From NCBI RefSeq assembly GCF_041381155.1, contig NC_091144.1, positions 31,180,980 to 31,244,979 of the forward strand: DNA of 64,000 nt, written 5' to 3'. A program made the position numbers and the translations under genes. The notes below the pieces were generated by a model. The model did not search any database. It saw only the letters and a list, made by a program, of their open reading frames with translations, and had not been told where the DNA came from. Below are positions 12,055 through 23,020 of this stretch, one piece after another. The first letter of the stretch is position 1. Each line of letters opens with the position of its first letter. The DNA comes from Argopecten irradians. Taxonomy: Eukaryota; Mollusca; Bivalvia; Pectinida; Pectinidae.

Positions 12055-14169
12055 ATGACGGAGATACGAGTTACACCATTAGGTAAAAAATTGTATTTTT
12101 TGTGTGCGTTTTAATTGATTCGATTTGTGTACTTGACAAGTGGTCAGGATAACTAAGCAAAGGATACATTGTACCTGTATAAGTCACCACGATCTGACGA
12201 TCTGGATGTTTTTAACGTAGTACCCGTTAATGAGTTTCTATTGGTGGTAAATCTATCTTAAATGCATTATCAGACACAATTCTTATTTTATAGTTTATAT
12301 ACGCTGATTATGTAATGTTTAGTTTTAAGTAAAAAAAAAGAAAAATAACAAAAAATGTCAATTAAGAGTTTATAATTTCGGTGGATAAGTCTTAAATGTT
12401 GCACATCTTTATCATAAGATGTTAAGATCTTTCTCTTATCTATTTTTCAGGTGCTGGCCAGGGTATGTAGAACATTGATCTTAAAAAAAGATTGAAGGTC
12501 ATAGTGTAACTGTATACAGGGCTCTGATTATTTGACCTGCTAATTACTGTATACATAAAAATTCTAGAAACCAACATGATCTGAATCAGTACATGTAATT
12601 TCTAACGTTACGTATTAATCATAGACTGAAATAACCTCACATCCAATACTGTATATGCCAAAACTTTAGACAGCTTCAAAAACTCTCTCTCATCTTCTAA
12701 ACTGTAAAAGTCATTGAACTATGTTTTTAACCCTATTTATTTCTATGTCACTTTTTTGTGGCTATTTCCTTTTTTTCTGCAAGAAGTGTATTATTCTAAT
12801 TGTGGATAATATTTGTTTTCTTCAATTATTCTCATTAAGATTTAAAATTTTCACTGCAATTTGCTCAATCACCCATGGCCAAGCTATCAAAATAGCCGGT
12901 AATGTCGACTAGTGATACACAAATGGCAGAATTCGAAGCAGAAGAAGTATACAAATGTAACGGTTGTAGTGGAAAAGATATTACCATCTGACTGATTTTT
13001 CAGTCGGAGGCTTTAAATTTCTACTACAACAGCTAACCATTATTACATTGGTGGGGATCTGATTTTCAAGTAATCTAATTTAAAGATCTACAGCTGTAGT
13101 TACACTTTAATTCAAAGTTGCATGATCAGATCCATCCAAGTAACATAGCACAGATATAAATTGTAAAGCACTACAGTATTATAATATATATGTAATATTT
13201 TAAATTTTTTATTGTAAAAAATTAAAAATTAATGAAAATTAATGAAAAGCGATGAACAGGATATATTAATAAAAAATAGTATAACAACAAATTTTGTAAA
13301 CCTTCAGATGTTGGTCCGTAGCTGTATTTTGCTTTTCTATGGCGGTAAAAATGTCATGCTGGACTGTGGAATGCACATGGGCTACAATGATCGAGGTATG
13401 TATGTAAAGTTATTGGTGTTCAGAATGGAGAATGAAAATCCTAATTGTCATATCATTGATCTTGTGTTGTTGTGCAAAATTATTTCTTCTAAATTTTACA
13501 ATTAACTTTCAAAACTTTGCAAGTTATAAAGAAATTAGATAGACAAGATATTTTTTGAAAAACAGTGATCTTTTATAATCCAATCATAAGAATGTCCTTT
13601 TACTTAACAGTTAACTCTAGTATATGTATAGCTATCAATGAGGGTATTACATGTGTAATAAGCATATTTTCACATTGTATCAACTTCAACAAAGAAACAT
13701 AAACCTATTTTTATTAACTTCTTCTGGAACTATAGAGTACGAAGATGTCCTATCAACTTCACAGGAGACAAGGTTTACAGACTGTATTTAGAAATAAAAC
13801 CATTTTAATTTGATTAAAATGGAATATGATAGAGCGGTTAATTACCTTTTAGCTACTTTTGCATACTGTAGTCAAATGTACAGTTATAAGTTATTGTATA
13901 TTTTATTTTTGTTTGATTTAAAAGCGCCGGTTTCCTGATTTTACCTACATCACAAAGGATGGGCAGACTGACACAGCACCTGGATTGTGTAATTATCAGG
14001 TAAAGAGAAACATATATAGAAGGCACATTTCCACGTTCTTTCTGTCTTGAATCTCTGGTGATAAAAACTTATTTAGTATAAATTATACTATGTAACATGG
14101 TAGTTTTGCCGTGGCATCGTGCGTATAAAACTATTTATACAAAAGGCTCTATCCTCCTAAACCCTTGAG

Positions 14170-14809
14170 TGAATTTACATCCATATTTGGTGTGAAAACA
14201 TCCTTGGGGGAAGGACAATCATATTTTATATAAATGAGATAGGTCCGACCCCTAGGGGCAGAGGGGCGGGGCCACAAAAGGGCAAATTTTCTTAATTATA
14301 GCTTTTTTAAATCCTACTTCCTCCTTCATCATATTTGGTGTGAAACAGTCATTGGGGAAGGACAATCATATTTTATATAATGGACCCTTGTTGACCCTAG
14401 GGCTTAGGGATGGGGCCTCAAAAGGGCAAATTTTCTTAATTTTAGCTTTAATATCACTACTACTCCTTCAGTCCTTGGATGAATTTCATCCCATATTTGC
14501 GTGTGAAAATTCATTTGGGAAGGACAATCATATTTTATATTAAATGAGTCTGGTCTGACCCTAGGGGCTGAGGGGTGGGGCCCCAAAATGGCAATTTTCT
14601 TAATTTTAGCTGTCCCAATTCCTGTTTCAGGTTTCGGTCTCCGATCTCAATGAAAAAATTTGTCTATAAAGGTTTTAAATTGATGCCGAACAACATACAA
14701 ACATTTTCTTAAAGATTTTTGGTATTCCAAGATGGCCGCTGGCCTACTTCCTGTTTTAAGGTTTCAGTCTCCGATCTCTCAATGAAAAATTGGTCTATAG
14801 GGGTTTTAA
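14170..14809. repeat. degenerate tandem repeat, intron 4 of INTS11
   Basis: Three loose copies of a roughly 130-bp unit start near 14180, 14335 and 14480, with shared blocks GGGAAGGACAATCATATTTT, GACCCTAGGG and GGGCAAATTTTCTTAATT. Two later copies share GTTTCRGTCTCCGATCTC and GGTCTATAGGGGTTTTAAA. I recognise this as repeat-like, not coding. Confidence 0.6.
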
Positions 14810-15146
14810 AGGTCCACTACCTTTCCGAAACGGCTTTTAATTTTTAAAATGGGGAATGTAAAACAAGATCGATAATTTTGTAGAGTCCTAAAAAAAATTA
14901 CTAACTTACTGTTAATACTACATTTATCATTTCCCGCCATCGTCCTAAAATACCGCGCGGTAGTTGACTATCACTGCGCCAGACGGCAAACAGCGAATTG
15001 ACTCTCCACTGTTTTCATATATTACGCAGGCAATCTTGCATATGTTTGGTGTCGTAACCTTATTTTAGATCATCGGTATGCATTTTCTGGTGTTATTAAT
15101 GCTTTTTAAGAAACCTTTATATTTTGCTCCGAAAGGTAATGTGCCT
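14810..15146. mobile_element. MITE with TTAA target duplication
   Basis: The left end is AGGTCCACTACCTTTC; the right end read on the other strand is AGGCACATTACCTTTC, with TTAA on both sides (14806-14809 and 15147-15150). It interrupts the repeat unit that continues as TTGATGTCAAACAACATG, and the uninterrupted neighbour at about 14670-14695 shows the empty-site sequence. 337 bp, no coding. The TTAA target is typical of piggyBac-type elements, but superfamily is inference. Confidence 0.7.
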
Positions 15147-15425
15147 TTAATTGATGTCAAACAACATGAAAACATGGCCCTCTTGTTTGACTAAGTATTT
15201 GCACAACATATCATGATGAGTTTTCCTTTGAGTAAGCAGAACCTAAGTCATAAAGAGCATTTGCCATTTCTTGGTACAAAGTTAAATATTTTTTTCTTCT
15301 CTGGGAACTCTGAAATTTTATTCAAACATCAGAAGTGTGGTTTATCACGTGATAAAAGGCCTTAAAGACAATTAAAACCAAACCTTATTCACCTGACCTT
15401 ATTATAACCTTAAAATAATGTTTAA

Positions 15426-15782
15426 AGATGGTCCATCGCTGACAAATGGTATTTTTTTCACTATCAAAAACAGGAACAGAGGATTTAGTATTTTTTTCAG
15501 TTACAAAAGTTACTTATTTTTCACCATTACTACCATTCAAAAGTTTCAGCTTCTAATTTTACTTTAAGTTAAAAATATGAAAAATAATTAATTGCATCCC
15601 GGAAAAAATCTGTGGCACTATATCTAATATGGAATGAAGTAATGATTGTGCTTGCACCAAATGCGAAATAAATTATTTTATGTTATTTGTTGTTTAATTA
15701 GGCACATATATATATACTATTAAACACCAATTATTGTTCAAATGATGAATACCATATATGCTCTGTCGGCGGTGGAGCATCT
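15426..15782. mobile_element. MITE family with AGATGCTCCACCGC ends, copy 1
   Basis: Ends AGATGGTCCATCGCTGACAA and the inverse of GTCGGCGGTGGAGCATCT, flanked by TTAA on both sides. The 357-bp interior matches copies at 22325-22694 and 50338-50694 along its length (CAGTTACAAAAGTTACTTA, ATTCCATATNNGATATA in one or other orientation). Lies in intron 4 of the INTS11 copy. No coding capacity. Confidence 0.75.
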
Positions 15783-16994
15783 TTAATTACTATAAATGTC
15801 ACCAACTGTATTCTAATTAGTTCTTCTCTAATGTTCTCAGCCACTTTCACCTGGACCACTGTGGCGCCCTGCCTTACATGTCAGAGATGGTAGGCTTTGA
15901 TGGACCAATATACATGACACATCCAACCAAAGCTATTTGTCCTATTCTCTTGGTAGGTGACACTTCAAGTTATAGATAAGTTAAATGAAGACTGTAGAAA
16001 ATTATTGGTATCAGAGGAATTTCAATTATCATATACTTATATACCCATCAGATATTAACTGACAAAGGTACTGTTTATGAAGTAAATAATCAGGAATTTT
16101 TTCATACAGTATAATCTACTTTCCACCTCTAGCTCCCACAACAGTCTGTCTTTGCAATTTCTTGTATTGTAATAGTTATTTATTTAATTTCTATTGTAAT
16201 AGTTATTTAATTATCTATTTATCATTTATATTTCAGGAGGATTACAGAAAAATTACAGTAGAGAGAAAAGGAGAAACCAATTTTTTCACGTCAGAAATGA
16301 TCAAAACATGTATGAAAAAGGTCATAGCTGTCAACCTACATCAGACAATGCAGGTCAGAGTTGTCCTCCTTCATCAACAAGTTCTGAAAGTGATATTTCT
16401 CACTCCTTCTCAAACATTTTAATATGAAATTAATGTTATCTTTGATGTCTTTTGTAAAATATTGAGCTGATCAATGTTTTAGAACATGAATTTAAATGTC
16501 ATTATAAAGACTTTGCCTTTTGTACCAAGAAAATCATATTGCATGTTCCTTTTTGTGATCAAGAATGCATATGGTCAATGCAAGTAATGGTATATATAGC
16601 TAAATTCTAATGCATGTAGCAGGGCAAAAATTGTCTGTTCACCTCATAACCAATGCCCAGTCCTGTATATTTGTACTTTATTTAGTGTTCAGTTGTCCTA
16701 AACAGGTTGATGATGAGATGGAGATCAAAGCATACTACGCTGGCCACGTACTCGGAGCAGCAATGTTCCATATCAAAGTTGGACAGCAGTCTGTTGTGTA
16801 CACAGTAAGTTTATACAGATTAGCTGAGAGGGGGCTATGATTTTGTAAGTTTGTAATTTGTAAGTCATTTTCTTCTTTGTTTCTCTGTATAGAATGTTGC
16901 AAATATTTGTTTCATGTTTCCACAATATGGTGTTAGGCTCATACTAAACAACGTATATAAAATGCATCATATTGTATTGAATGAAATATATATT

Positions 16995-17045
16995 ACAAAT
17001 AACAAATCCCCATATTAACATTAAATATTTTTGTATAATTGTTGG
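16995..17045. repeat. 50-bp direct repeat, left copy
   Basis: ACAAATAACAAATCCCCATA and the following 30 bases recur at 21245-21292 with few differences, in the same orientation. The two copies bracket the LINE and the 17-bp array. Confidence 0.6.
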
Positions 17046-17294
17046 CTCGTAATTGTAAAATTACATGAGGTCTGACTAATTACATTTCTGAAATAATTCT
17101 TAGGACTTTTTTTTTTTTTTTTAATTTTTTATTTTCGAACATTTTACACAGTATATATAAATGGACACTAACACACAAACACTTGCATATGCACTCATTC
17201 ACAATACTTAAAAACATCAAATTGTACGTTATGAGACATCCATAAAAACATATATTTACCATTAATAGCAAACCATAACGCACATATATGCATG

Positions 17295-17390
17295 CTCTCA
17301 CTCTCTCTCTCTCTCTCTCTCACACATACACACACACACACACTCACATACATACAGACAGACAGACAAGACAGACAGACGGACAGACAT
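17295..17390. repeat. compound microsatellite (CT)n (CA)n (GACA)n
   Basis: Consecutive CT, CA/CATA and GACA runs within the LINE 3' region. Confidence 0.9.
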
Positions 17391-17624
17391 ACTAAAGAAG
17401 AAAGATAAGAAGGAAGAAGAAAGAAGAGGGAGGAGGTACCGTTACACATACACTATATTATAGTTTAAATATATTATATTAAATAAAAAAATAAATAAAT
17501 TGTTCTGAAGAATCGTGCTGATCGGCTACATAAACCGGTTAACCCTAACCAAAGATAAAAAGAAAATTAAAGTAAGTTAGCAGTAGTAAAATACTAAGTG
17601 AAAGACTAGGGTAAAGGTATATAC

Positions 17625-20600
17625 TTAAAGGTCTAATAAAGGTTTCCATTTCCTCCAGCCTATTTCAAATTGCCTTTTAATATGGTCACTTTGACTAAAA
17701 AACATATATTTTTGAACTAAAAAATTATCCTTAATTACATTAATAAGAGCATTGATATTTAAAGAGTTGCTAAGACATCTGGTTTTATAAATGTAATGTT
17801 TCATAATTATCAAAATTTCATTGTCAACAGAGCTACAATTTTGTAAAACTATTCCAAAAAGAAATGAATCTTTATTATATGCAAAAGGAATAAACAATAA
17901 ATCTAATAAAGTTTCAAAATTTTGAAGCAGAGTTTGCACCTCTTTGCATTCCCATAGGCAATGTATAATTGTCTCCCTTTCTATATTACATAAAGTACAC
18001 ATTGGACTAGGATTTATTCCTATCTTATGAAGGAAGGTATTAGTAACTAATATATGATGAATAATTCTGACTTGAAACCATATCAATTTGGAATTTTTTG
18101 TTACCTTAAATGGAAGAGTATATATTTTTAACCACATTTCTGTATCAAAGTTAAAGCTCAAATTCCATTTTCTAGTACCTGTTGGAGTTGTAGATGGAGT
18201 TATGATAAACCTATAGAAGTCTTTCACACCCTTTTTGCTTTTAAAGAAAATTTCTAATAATTGTGGTATAAAAGGGTATGAAAGTTTCTCTGGTTTTATT
18301 TCGAGATTTCTTAAATAGCGCTTTATTGACAATATTAGTCCATGGTATTGTAAAAAATTAGTATCTATTCCAAATTTTTGTATAAATTCGTCAAAAGAAA
18401 GAAAAGTAAAATTGTCAGAATTTTTCATCAAATCATTTAAAATTAAAATACCTGACCTAAACCAATTGGGGTAAAAAACAAATTTATTATCAATTTTAAT
18501 ATCATTGTTGTACCAGAGAGGTGTTTTGAGGATACACTCTTGTCTATTTAGCCTCATATCTTCAGAATAATTTAATTTATCCCATGCTTTAAAGACATCT
18601 TTCCAAAATTGATTACGACATCTGGATATACACAATTTTACATAATCCTTCCCACAATTATATATCTTATTTAAATCTAGAGTTGACTTGAGGATCAGAT
18701 ACCATTTGCCTGAAGACGAAAATAATCTTCTAACCCATCCTAACTTTAATGAATGGATGAAAGCATACAAGTCAATCATCTTAAGCCCACCATCTGCATA
18801 TTTTTGAATCATAACATCTGATTTGATCTTATGGCATTTACCATTCCACAAAAAATCGAGTAATAAAGAATTTATTGTAGCTAAATATTTTTCTGGTGGG
18901 TTTGGTAGGGTTATAAATAGATAGTTAAGTTGCGAGATCAATAAAGATTTAATAACATTGATTTTCCCAATTGGAGTCAAGCTCCTCCTCTTCCAAACAG
19001 TAAGAAGTGACTTGAGTTTTACAATTTTTTTGTCAAAATTCATTTTTGGTATCTGATCTAAATCAACTGAAAATTCAACCCCCAAAAATGTAAATCTGGT
19101 TTTCCCCCACTGTAAATTCAAATCTGGCCTATATGTTACATTACTGTATTTATAGCTCCCTAACCATATAACTTGTGTTTTACTAGTATTAATATTTAAA
19201 CCTGAAATTTTTGCATAGTTATTCAACTCAGATATAGACTCATTAAGAGACCTCTCTGACCCATCTAGTATTAAACCAGTGTCATCTGCATATTGCACGT
19301 TCAAAATTGGTACATTATCTACATCAATGCCTTTAATATGATTATTATTTCTAATTCTTGCAGCTAGAACTTCTGCACATATAATAAAAATGTAGGGAGC
19401 TATTGGATCTCCTTGACGACAACCTCTTTCTATACTGATACGTTCCGATAAATTTCCCCCTTGATTAATTGAAGAATATACATTATTGTTAAATAATTTT
19501 AACCACTTTCTTATTTCTGGTCCAAAGTTAAAATAGTTAAAAACTTTATCAATAAATCTCCATGAAACGGAGTCAAATGCCTTTTCGAAATCTACTAACA
19601 TCAACATACCTGGAATATTTAAATCTTCAACATATTGCATTACATCATACACTGTGCGGATATTTTCACCTATATACCTACCAGATAAAAAGCCAGTCTG
19701 ATCTTCATTGATAATTTTATCTAAAACTGTTTTGATTCTTTGTGAAATTACCCCTGAAGCAATTTTATATGTAATATTTAAGAGTGTAATTGGCCTCCAG
19801 TTTTTTAAGAAGTGGCGTGGCTTATCTCCCTTGGGAATACACACAATAATTCCATGTCTTTGGGTAACTGAACATTGACCTACTAAAAAACCATGATTTA
19901 AAGAGCGCACAACAAAACTACCTAAATTACTCCAAAAAACTTCCTCAAACGTTATCTTACCCTCTAAGCTATCTGACTCAGTATTATTTAATTTTGGAAT
20001 ATTACAATTTTCTAAATGTACTTCTAAGTCAACGTTATCAGTCTCCCTAAACTTATAAAGATTTTCATAAAATAATCTTACTTCAGACAGGACTTCCTCT
20101 TGTTTAGTTATAATATCTCCATTATCTTTTTGTATTTTAGGTATGATCTTAGAAGTGAAATTTCTGTTTTCTAAATTTAAAAAATATGATGTTGGTTTCT
20201 CCCCCTCCTCAATCCATTTTGCCCTTGATCTAATTAGACTGCCCTTAACTTTTTTAACACGTACAGCTTCCAACTCCTTTCTTAATCTATCTAATTGTTC
20301 ATGGTCAGGATCAGTTTCCGCCTCTAGTAATTCAATTGAAGTCTTAAGATTATCCTCAAGTATACTAGCTTGTTTTTTCCTAAAAGATGAATATGATATA
20401 GATCTACCCCTTATTTCCATAAGTAATGTTTCCAGAAATAATTGATCATTTATTAAAAACTGTATATCACTGTTAGAAATATTTTCAATAGAATTAAAAT
20501 TATACACAGGTAAACAGTACTGCAGCTTGACCTCCTCAATACAAGTTTTAATCATTTCCAGATATTCAGATTCAAATAATAAAGAGTTGTTAAATTTCCA

Positions 20601-20840
20601 AAGTCCCTTCCCTTTTTTAAATTCATTCAAAGTCAAAGATAATGTTGGAATAGAATGGTCAGATCTATAACCCGGTTCAATTCTGGACCTATTAACACTA
20701 GAAAGAAGAGTTTCGGATATTAAAAAGAAGTCCAGTCTTGCTTGTTTTATAGGATTTACTTTTCTCCAGGTATAGCGCCTAGTAATCTGGATGGTGCTCC
20801 CTAATACCGATATACACAGATTGAACTGTGTTGGATTTTG
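17625..20840 (-). CDS. LINE ORF2: partial endonuclease, reverse transcriptase, Cys/His tail
   Basis: Open for about 1,071 codons with no stop; the N-terminus is lost to 5' truncation, so no start is claimed. The first residues are the end of the apurinic-like endonuclease (KQARLDFFLIS, then YRSDHS). The reverse transcriptase follows: WRPITLLN, FLSGRYIGENIR, LVDFEKAFDS, GCRQGDPIAPYIF, and the catalytic YADDT roughly 500 residues in. A Cys/His motif (MCTLCNIERETIIHCLWEC) lies near the C-terminus. Odd point: between ITFEEV and FWSNLGS the usual K-x-GKSPGxDG-type block of about 25 residues is missing without loss of frame, so this copy may be catalytically dead although open. The GCRQGDP-APYIF style resembles the L1/Tx1 group; clade is inference. 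Confidence 0.85.
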   Translation of the reverse strand, partial: QNPTQFNLCISVLGSTIQITRRYTWRKVNPIKQARLDFFLISETLLSSVNRSRIEPGYRSDHSIPTLSLTLNEFKKGKGLWKFNNSLLFESEYLEMIKTCIEEVKLQYCLPVYNFNSIENISNSDIQFLINDQLFLETLLMEIRGRSISYSSFRKKQASILEDNLKTSIELLEAETDPDHEQLDRLRKELEAVRVKKVKGSLIRSRAKWIEEGEKPTSYFLNLENRNFTSKIIPKIQKDNGDIITKQEEVLSEVRLFYENLYKFRETDNVDLEVHLENCNIPKLNNTESDSLEGKITFEEVFWSNLGSFVVRSLNHGFLVGQCSVTQRHGIIVCIPKGDKPRHFLKNWRPITLLNITYKIASGVISQRIKTVLDKIINEDQTGFLSGRYIGENIRTVYDVMQYVEDLNIPGMLMLVDFEKAFDSVSWRFIDKVFNYFNFGPEIRKWLKLFNNNVYSSINQGGNLSERISIERGCRQGDPIAPYIFIICAEVLAARIRNNNHIKGIDVDNVPILNVQYADDTGLILDGSERSLNESISELNNYAKISGLNINTSKTQVIWLGSYKYSNVTYRPDLNLQWGKTRFTFLGVEFSVDLDQIPKMNFDKKIVKLKSLLTVWKRRSLTPIGKINVIKSLLISQLNYLFITLPNPPEKYLATINSLLLDFLWNGKCHKIKSDVMIQKYADGGLKMIDLYAFIHSLKLGWVRRLFSSSGKWYLILKSTLDLNKIYNCGKDYVKLCISRCRNQFWKDVFKAWDKLNYSEDMRLNRQECILKTPLWYNNDIKIDNKFVFYPNWFRSGILILNDLMKNSDNFTFLSFDEFIQKFGIDTNFLQYHGLILSIKRYLRNLEIKPEKLSYPFIPQLLEIFFKSKKGVKDFYRFIITPSTTPTGTRKWNLSFNFDTEMWLKIYTLPFKVTKNSKLIWFQVRIIHHILVTNTFLHKIGINPSPMCTLCNIERETIIHCLWECKEVQTLLQNFETLLDLLFIPFAYNKDSFLFGIVLQNCSSVDNEILIIMKHYIYKTRCLSNSLNINALINVIKDNFLVQKYMFFSQSDHIKRQFEIGWRKWKPLLDL

Positions 20841-20867
20841 TCATTTGGCACTCTAGTAGTGGTTTTA

Positions 20868-20960
20868 TTAAGCAGAGATGGTCTTTATACAGAGATAGTC
20901 TTTATACATAGTTGGTGGTTATACAGAAATGTTCTTTATACAGACGTGGTCGTTAGGTTT
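20868..20960. repeat. 17-bp-period minisatellite
   Basis: About five degenerate units such as GGTCTTTATACAGAGAT, TAGTCTTTATACATAG, GGTGGTTATACAGAAAT and GTTCTTTATACAGACG. It directly adjoins the truncated 5' end of the LINE and resembles the short array at 1459-1498. Confidence 0.65.
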
Positions 20961-22160
20961 TAGTTTTATACATATTCAGCTATGCTATAATTTTTGTCTA
21001 AATTTTGTTAATACATGTATACGTAATCAACGTGAGATGTATGTTCTATTGCCAAAAATGTGTTTGTATAGCTTCCACCACTTGACAATTTCTCAAACAA
21101 TCTTTGTCAAATCTAACGCTATTGGTGCACATGATATTCCTTATAAAAGCCTTAGCATAATACATAATAAAGAAACCTCCAGAACAGATATTTTAAATGA
21201 CGAATGCATTTCATTTGCGGCAACATAAAATATGTCCAGAGGAAACAAATAACAAATCCCCATATCAACATTTATTTTTGTATGATTGTTGCTAAATAAC
21301 CCTATGATAGCAGTTTCCTCCTTAGCGCAGTGCATATGTACTTGTTTTGGAAATGCTTAATGAAAAATACATTTAAGATATTTTACTCAGGGACTAGGTC
21401 TACTATCATGCTTTTTTAGGAACACTTAACAATAGCTCAAAGGCCACTCTACAATTGTAAGAGATGCTTTATATGTTTTGTTTTACCTTGTGTAAATTAT
21501 CGCGTAATATATCTTTATTAATACTGAAAAAATAAATAATTCATCGACGTGTCACATATTTTTAAACATAGGACATTCATTGTACACGTACATGTTACAT
21601 TGTTAAACAGTGAATGATTTATAAAGTGCCCAGTCAGTGTTTGACTTACGAGGCACAACATATAGTCTTACTCATTGTTAAAAGAACGTTTCCTCATGAT
21701 TAATAAAAGTCATCTGGAATCTACCGTTATATTTAACTACTATGCCCACAAATCATGTTCCTTGTATCAATGAACTTTGTTTTCTCAGGTAGTTGAATAT
21801 ATTCAATATACAATGTACAATGTATTACAGACATTTGCAGAATAAGCAATATACAAGTGTAAATATTGCCCTTGCTATATCCTTCATTGATTCTCACAGA
21901 TATACTGACAGCTATTGTCTGTTAAATCAAATATTGATAATGCCAGTCTAGTTGTTTAACTGCTTTGTAAAATTCAAAATAGAACCACACCACTCTACGT
22001 AATATACGTTTTTTTATACTAGAATATCGGAAAAATTGTATTGTGCAGTCGGGATTTGAAGCTGTGTTTTAGTCAGTTTTGGCTTGGTCGTCCTATCCAG
22101 GTATTTTAGGTTGCTGTAGATCTTTCCCGGTTACCTTAATGTTAACTTAGAATTTCTTTT
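20961..22160. other. AT-rich non-coding DNA
   Basis: No gene supported. It contains only the right copy of the 50-bp direct repeat (21245-21292). Later INTS11 exons were looked for here and not seen. Confidence 0.5.
21245..21292. repeat. 50-bp direct repeat, right copy
   Basis: Matches 16995-17045 in the same orientation (CAAATAACAAATCCCCATAT...). The pair spans 4.2 kb that includes the LINE. Confidence 0.6.
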
Positions 22161-22164
22161 TATT

Positions 22165-23020
22165 AATACATTGATTGTTTACGTTGATAATTTTATCCCC
22201 ATTGTTAAATCTAACTAGATTTCATTTTATGGTTAGTCATTTTTTTAATTTTTAATTGACAATCGTACTCCCCATTTATATTAAACTAGACTTTTAAGTG
22301 AACAGTCATTGAGTTTTCTTTGAAAGATGCTCCACACGCCGACAGAGCATAAATGATATTCATCATTTGAAAAATAAATGGTGTTTAATCGTGTGTATAT
22401 ATATATATATACATGTCTAATAAACACAAAAACTAATTAAAAATAATTTATATTGCTTTTGGTGCATGCATGCGCAATCAGTACTTCATTCCATATAGGA
22501 TATAGTGCCAGGTATTTGTTCAGGATGTAATCAATCATTTTCTATATTTTTAACTTGAAGTAAAATTAGAAGCTCAAACTTTTTAATGGATTATTGGTGT
22601 AAAGTAAGTAACTTTTGTAACTGAAGAAAAAACTCAATCATCTATTCCTCTTTTTGATAATAAACAAATACCATTTGTCAACGATGGGGCATCTTTGAAT
22701 TTTTAATTGACAACTTCACCCAATTGTTATATTTAACTAAATTTTTAAGTGAACAGTTGTTGTTTTTTCTTTTGAATTTTTTACAGACAATTCTATCTCT
22801 AATGTTATATTTCCAACATGATTTTTAATATGGACAATTCTTGCTTTTTTCTTTTAAATTGTTAATTGAATGTTTCCCTCCCATTTTTATATGTTTAACT
22901 AAATTTTACATGTATATATATATAATATTCCACGTGTTTTTCTTTCAGATTATTAATTGACGATTTTCTCCCCATTATTACATTTTCACCTTTATTTATA
23001 ACATGGACACTCCTTGTATA
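22165..23020. repeat. degenerate tandem array (about 76-bp unit) split by a MITE
   Basis: Repeated blocks read roughly TTTTTAATTGACAAT, CTCCCCAT, TATATTTAACTAAATTTT, AAGTGAACAGTCATTG, then TTTTCTTT. About five or six units are recognisable, with the MITE at 22325-22694 interrupting a unit between GTTTTCTT and TTTTTAATTGACAA. Non-coding. Confidence 0.6.
22325..22694. mobile_element. MITE family with AGATGCTCCACCGC ends, copy 2
   Basis: Starts AGATGCTCCACACGCCGACA and ends with the inverse GATGGGGCATCT. It is inverted relative to copy 1. TTTGAA occurs at both borders and may be the target duplication. It sits inside a tandem array, which gives a clean outer boundary. Confidence 0.75.

Larger units (their letters stand above)
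12055..16804 (+). pseudogene. INTS11: Integrator complex subunit 11 (INTS11), exons 1-7 only
   Basis: INTS11 is the metallo-beta-lactamase/beta-CASP endonuclease of the nuclear Integrator complex, cutting snRNA and paused Pol II transcripts. Exons: 12055-12082 (MTEIRVTPL), 12451-12462 (GAGQ), 13308-13395 ([13 protein letters not shown]), 13925-13999 (RRFPDF), 15841-15952 ([13 protein letters not shown]), 16237-16353 ([17 protein letters not shown]) and 16706-16804 ([17 protein letters not shown], ending SVVYT). The HxHxDH zinc motif is intact and similarity to the human protein is very high. Holding that frame requires removing one extra base three times: near 13316 (GGTCCGT), near 13392 (GATCGAG) and near 13976 (ACAGCAC). 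The next expected piece (GDYNMTPDRHLG) and the rest of the roughly 600-aa protein are not seen before the window end. A LINE follows within 300 bases. Either a truncated, recently broken duplicate, or a real gene damaged by assembly errors. Confidence 0.75.
17107..20840 (-). mobile_element. 5'-truncated non-LTR retrotransposon (LINE, L1/Tx1-like)
   Basis: A LINE inserted on the minus strand in what would be intron 7 of INTS11. It ends with a poly(A) (poly-T at 17107-17122 on +), has a roughly 500-bp 3' region with CT, CA and GACA microsatellites (17295-17390), and is cut off at its 5' end inside the endonuclease domain near 20840. I found no clear target-site duplication. The long open frame implies a young insertion. 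Confidence 0.85.

Noticed and set aside
20143-20445. 100-codon plus-strand frame
   Set aside because: Antisense shadow of the LINE ORF.
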